Below, piece by piece: positions 14,242 through 17,445 of a stretch of DNA of 17,445 nucleotides; the first letter of the stretch is position 1; each line of letters opens with the position of its first letter. The position numbers and the translations under genes were made by a program. The stretch comes from Halanaerobiales bacterium. GTDB taxonomy: Bacteria; Bacillota; Halanaerobiia; Halanaerobiales; JADQBU01. Location: positions 1-17,445 of the forward strand of contig JADQBU010000014.1 of assembly GCA_016278435.1 (NCBI GenBank), written 5' to 3'. The notes beneath the pieces were generated by a model. The model saw only the letters and a list, made by a program, of their open reading frames with translations. It was not told where the DNA came from and searched no databases.

Positions 14242-15756
14242 TTATTTTACTACCTGAATCCTGTTTTCCAGTTCAGGTTTAACCGGACTGTTACTTCCGA
14301 TATAATCCATTACAATCTCTTCCAGTCCACCTGCTTCATTTACTGTTGAGCCTTGCTGGAATACTGTATATCCATCACCACCGGCAGCCATGAAATCATT
14401 GGTGGCAACTGTGTAGGTTTTATTCATATCGATAGGCTTGCCGTCTACATTAATCTCAACTAATCTTTCACCGGCCGGTTTATCGGGGTTAAATTTAAAG
14501 CTGAGACCTGAAACCTGGGGGAATAAACCTTCCTCAGCCGGATACTGGGAAACACCATGCTCGATAGCTTCCCATACCTGTTCACCGGTTAATTTTATAG
14601 CTACACCAGTATTACCAAAAGGTAGAACTGTGATTACTTCACCCTTGGTTATCTTGCCGGTATCGATTGAAGCCCTGATACCACCACCATTGGTTATGGC
14701 AAAATCGGTATTCATTTTTATTCTCATAGCATCTGCTATCAGATTGCCTAGATTGGTCTCTCCAGTCCTGACCTGTGACCTTTCACCATTTAATTCAACA
14801 GCTGAAGTACCGATAACAACTGAAGTCATGGCATTGTTTGCATTATTTATGCCCTTGATAACTTTTGTAACAACAGGATCCGGTTCAATATCAGCTGCTG
14901 CTTCCTTGGTAATTAAACTGGCTTTCTTGCTGACAACCTTATTAGCGGATAGGGTTATATCCACAACACCCAGAAATTTATCATATTCATTAGCGGAAGC
15001 GATCAGAGTTCCATTGACCATCAGCCCATTATCCAGTTTGCTGTGGCTGTGGCCGTCGATAATTACATCAATCCCTGATACATTTTCAGCTACATCCCTA
15101 CTGGTATATTCAGAACCCTGGCTGAGTCCCAGATGGGTCAGGGCAACTATAACATCAACTTCGCCCTGTAATTCCTGTACCATCTCTTTGGCTGTTTCTA
15201 CCGGATTAGCAAAAGTAAGTCCCTCAACATTTTTGGGATGGGTTTTGTAGGCTGTTTCGGGAGTAGAAAGGCCAAATATTCCAACCTTGATACCTTTCAT
15301 ATCTTTAATAATATAATTCTCAGCCAGTTTACTATCAGAACCATCCTCATTCTTCAGATTAGCTGCCAGCAGGGGAAAGGAAGCTATATCAGACAGTTCC
15401 TGTAATCTCTGCTGACCAAAGTTAAAGTCATGGTTTCCCAGGGTTAGAGCATCACAACCCATTACATTGAGAAGATGCACAGCAGCTTCACCCTGATTTA
15501 GATTAGTAATAACCTGACCATGGAAAGTGTCACCAGCATCAAGATAAAGAACATTTTCAAATTCCTTTTCTCCCTGATCGATTAATGTTTTTATCCTGGC
15601 AAAACCCATACTGCCGGCATAATCATCAGCTTCTAACCGGCCGTGAGTATCATTTGTGTGGTAAATCCTGAGTGTCGTATCTGCAGCACCAACTGAAACA
15701 GTGACAATCAGAAGAATACAGGCAATTGTCAATAAAACCGATCTTAATTTTTTCAT
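14242..15756 (-). CDS. Secreted 5'-nucleotidase / bifunctional metallophosphoesterase
   Basis: A 504-residue exported enzyme that hydrolyses nucleotides or related phosphoesters outside the membrane. The signal peptide is clear (MKKLRS, hydrophobic core, SVGA|AD cleavage near residue 24). The N-terminal calcineurin-like metallophosphatase domain (about 27-240) has all metal-ligand motifs: HTNDTHG (33-39), DAGDTFHG (73-80), GNHDFNFG (107-114), THLG (207-210) and DGHSHS (234-239). The C-terminal 5_nucleotid_C domain (about 310-480) has TNLGNLIADAM (334-344), NGGGIRASI (356-364), FGNTG (380-384) and ATNDFMAAGGDGY (451-463), which form the nucleotide-binding and substrate-specificity face. It has no anchor or sorting motif. 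ATG at 15756 follows AGGGGG. A terminator follows the gene. Nucleotide or phosphate scavenging is likely. Confidence 0.96.
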   Translation of the reverse strand: MKKLRSVLLTIACILLIVTVSVGAADTTLRIYHTNDTHGRLEADDYAGSMGFARIKTLIDQGEKEFENVLYLDAGDTFHGQVITNLNQGEAAVHLLNVMGCDALTLGNHDFNFGQQRLQELSDIASFPLLAANLKNEDGSDSKLAENYIIKDMKGIKVGIFGLSTPETAYKTHPKNVEGLTFANPVETAKEMVQELQGEVDVIVALTHLGLSQGSEYTSRDVAENVSGIDVIIDGHSHSKLDNGLMVNGTLIASANEYDKFLGVVDITLSANKVVSKKASLITKEAAADIEPDPVVTKVIKGINNANNAMTSVVIGTSAVELNGERSQVRTGETNLGNLIADAMRIKMNTDFAITNGGGIRASIDTGKITKGEVITVLPFGNTGVAIKLTGEQVWEAIEHGVSQYPAEEGLFPQVSGLSFKFNPDKPAGERLVEINVDGKPIDMNKTYTVATNDFMAAGGDGYTVFQQGSTVNEAGGLEEIVMDYIGSNSPVKPELENRIQVVK

Positions 15757-15894
15757 AATATCCCCCTTTTCATTATTCGATTACAATTTACTATTTCTAG
15801 AAATATTTGAGAACTCCTTGTTTAAAATTAAATTTATTAATACTCCTGCTTCAAGAAAAATAGCTTTAACATTTTTTCGAGAGATAAAAATAAT
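15757..15894. promoter_or_regulatory. Intergenic region with a 14-bp palindrome upstream of the nucleotidase gene
   Basis: TATTTCTAGAAATA (15792-15805) is a perfect palindrome 36-49 bases before the nucleotidase start and could be a protein-binding site. A TTGAAG hexamer lies further upstream but lacks a good partner -10. There is no terminator after the ABC gene, so the nucleotidase may be read from upstream as well. Confidence 0.3.
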
Positions 15895-17373
15895 CTAATA
15901 AAAATCACATATGTTTATCTTATCAAACTCTTCTTTGATAAACTCTCTTTTTATCCTGTTTTTACTGGCAACTAGTATTCGATCACAGATTGATGAAAGC
16001 TCATTAAGGTCAGATGAAATAATAATTATTGAAATGTCATTTTTTACATACCGCTCTAAAAAGTTAAATATGATCTTTTTAGAAACAACATCTGCTCTGG
16101 CCGTAGGATTAAAACAGATTAAAACACCTGGCTTAAACAAGAGCCATTTATAGTATAATGTCTTTTGTTGAGTATATATATCAAAATAACCCAGGTTTGC
16201 CTCTTCATCAGGGTCAGCAAGGTTACTATCTTTTATAAATTCATCATATATATAGTCTTTCACTCTATTATTAATGCAGGAAAATTTATTACTTATTTTC
16301 TTCATGTTAGGAAGTATAAGATTATCTATGAGGTTCATATCTAAAACTAATCCTTTATCTATACTTTCCTGAGCAATCAGTCCAATACCACTATTGACAA
16401 TCTGATGGCAATTTTTTAGATAAATTTTTTCACCCTCCAGATATATAGACCCAGAATAGTCAGGAATTAATCCAGAAAACAATTTAAAGAAATCCCCACT
16501 TATTTTTTTTTCAATGTCCAGAATACCCAGTATTTCTCGCCTGAATAATCTGAAACTTATATTTCTTATAAATGCAGTTGAGAGACCTCTAACCTTTAAA
16601 ACCTCATCTCCTATCTGTACATTCTCCCGCTCAAAACGGTCGATGAACTTGCCTCCTATCATGAGATTTAGAATCAATTCACGTTTATAGTCACCTTTAT
16701 AAAGTGTCTTGATACTTTTCCCATCTCTGAGAACATTAATCCTATCAGCAAATTCCTGTAAAACTTCTGTTTTGTTGGTAATAAACAAAAATGATATGCC
16801 ATTCTCTTTAAAAGCAAACATAATCTCTTTAAGCTTATTGATTTCTTTCTCAGTATATGATTCAATAATATCATCGATAACTATTAATTTTGCATCTTCT
16901 ACAATCGCTTTAGCAAGTTCTATAAGATGCTGTTCAGCCGCTGTCAAATCTTTTATTACTGTTTCAGGTGGTATATCCAATTTGATTACTTTTAATATTT
17001 TCTTTGTCTGGTTGTAAATAGCCTTTTTATTTAACAGCATCTTTTTTAAGCTGTTATCTCTTACAACAAAAATATTGTCAGCAACTGACAGATGGGGTAC
17101 AAGTTGCAATTTATTATGTATGTTAAATATACCCAGCTTTCTGGCTGTACTTTTCGAACTAATCTTAACTTCCTTTTCTTCAAAATAAATAGTCCCTGAA
17201 TCGATAACCTCCAGACCTGATAAAATGTTAGAAATTAATGTCTTGCCTGTCTCTGAAAGACCTACTAAACCCAGTATTTCTCCAGCAAATACATTAAGTT
17301 TAAAATCGTTGAGGATTTTTGTATCTTTAAAGGATTTATTTATAAACTCTATTCTTAAAATCTCATCTTTCAT
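15895..17373 (-). CDS. Divergent RbsA/MglA-type two-domain ABC ATP-binding protein
   Basis: 492 residues arranged like the sugar ABC ATPases RbsA, MglA and XylG (two fused nucleotide-binding domains, about 5-240 and 255-492). Domain 1 keeps a usable Walker A, GLSETGKT (38-45). Its signature reads LTAAEQ (143-148) instead of LSxGQ, its Walker B reads IVIDDII (164-170) with Asp where the catalytic Glu is normal, and the switch His is Asn (N200). Domain 2 has lost Walker A entirely (GILDIEKKISG, 283-293), and its signature (YFDIYTQQK) and Walker B (LICFNPTARADV) are also altered. The reading frame is intact and long, so this is not simple decay. It overlaps the end of a sensor kinase gene by 11 bases. 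No permease or sugar-binding gene is visible. It may work in sensing or be a slow or inactive transporter ATPase. Confidence 0.8.
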   Translation of the reverse strand: MKDEILRIEFINKSFKDTKILNDFKLNVFAGEILGLVGLSETGKTLISNILSGLEVIDSGTIYFEEKEVKISSKSTARKLGIFNIHNKLQLVPHLSVADNIFVVRDNSLKKMLLNKKAIYNQTKKILKVIKLDIPPETVIKDLTAAEQHLIELAKAIVEDAKLIVIDDIIESYTEKEINKLKEIMFAFKENGISFLFITNKTEVLQEFADRINVLRDGKSIKTLYKGDYKRELILNLMIGGKFIDRFERENVQIGDEVLKVRGLSTAFIRNISFRLFRREILGILDIEKKISGDFFKLFSGLIPDYSGSIYLEGEKIYLKNCHQIVNSGIGLIAQESIDKGLVLDMNLIDNLILPNMKKISNKFSCINNRVKDYIYDEFIKDSNLADPDEEANLGYFDIYTQQKTLYYKWLLFKPGVLICFNPTARADVVSKKIIFNFLERYVKNDISIIIISSDLNELSSICDRILVASKNRIKREFIKEEFDKINICDFY

Positions 17374-17445
17374 AATCTTGATTCTCCAATTTTGCTTTAG
17401 TTAAAGGAATTATAATCTCTACATCTGTACCAACAGACGTAGTAC
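17363..17445 (-). CDS. Sensor histidine kinase, C-terminal fragment (gene cut by window edge)
   Basis: Only the last 26 codons are inside the window, ending with TGA at 17363-17365. The residues GTDVEIIIPL match the final strand of the histidine kinase ATPase domain (G-x-G-T-x-V-x-I-x-I-P), followed by a short charged tail. The stop overlaps the ATG of the ABC gene by 11 bases, so the two are translationally coupled. A YesM- or LytS-type kinase is possible but cannot be decided from this fragment. Confidence 0.6.
   Translation of the reverse strand, partial: TTSVGTDVEIIIPLTKAKLENQDYER

Noticed and set aside
14438..15250. A 270-codon plus-strand frame inside the 5'-nucleotidase gene
   Set aside because: It is a shadow of the strongly supported nucleotidase gene. 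The low-complexity Ser/Pro/Leu-rich translation shows no domain.
1..17445. CRISPR arrays, tRNA or rRNA genes, insertion sequences, phage genes
   Set aside because: I saw no regularly spaced repeats, no tRNA-like cloverleaf, no transposase or integrase frames and no terminal inverted repeats.

Overview
All recognisable genes lie on the minus strand, so transcription runs from high to low coordinates. AT-rich DNA, strong AGGAGG-type ribosome binding sites, frequent TTG starts, consensus sigma-A promoters and oxygen-sensitive, corrinoid-linked chemistry suggest an anaerobic low-GC Firmicute. Halanaerobiales-like is my best guess, an impression rather than a test. The first 11 bases match the 3' end of the standard Illumina adapter, so this looks like a contig end from an assembly. 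Genes are cut at both edges.

Layout. (1) 17445-15895: the last codons of a sensor histidine kinase overlap a divergent RbsA/MglA-type two-domain ABC protein with degraded ATPase motifs. (2) 15756-14242: a secreted 5'-nucleotidase, closed by a clear Rho-independent terminator at 14156-14194. (3) 13957-13511: a small four-helix membrane protein of unknown function. (4) 13421-10935: an AraC-type regulator and a GntP-family permease. (5) 10814-10173: a GntR/FCD regulator with its own perfect consensus promoter. (6) 9966-1: a ten-gene, probably co-transcribed catabolic cluster behind a second perfect consensus promoter (10109-10137). In transcription order it encodes a QueG-like double [4Fe-4S] protein, TRAP binding protein DctP, an IlvD/Edd-family dehydratase, TRAP subunits DctQ and DctM, a corrinoid protein, a UroD-family methyltransferase-like protein, a 49-residue protein that I found by translating the gap, an FAD-dependent oxidoreductase, and an aconitase-X-like large subunit cut by the contig end.

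How the parts may work together (inference). The TRAP system imports a carboxylate. The UroD-like protein and the corrinoid protein form the core of a one-carbon (demethylation) module, and the QueG-like Fe-S protein may supply electrons to a corrinoid. The FAD oxidoreductase and two unrelated dehydratases (IlvD/Edd and AcnX) would process a hydroxylated carbon skeleton. An O- or N-methylated sugar acid or hydroxy/imino acid would fit, but nothing in the sequence fixes the substrate. I know of no characterised pathway with this gene set, and it is the best candidate here for an undescribed system. GntR probably controls it, while the AraC-GntP pair may serve a related substrate.
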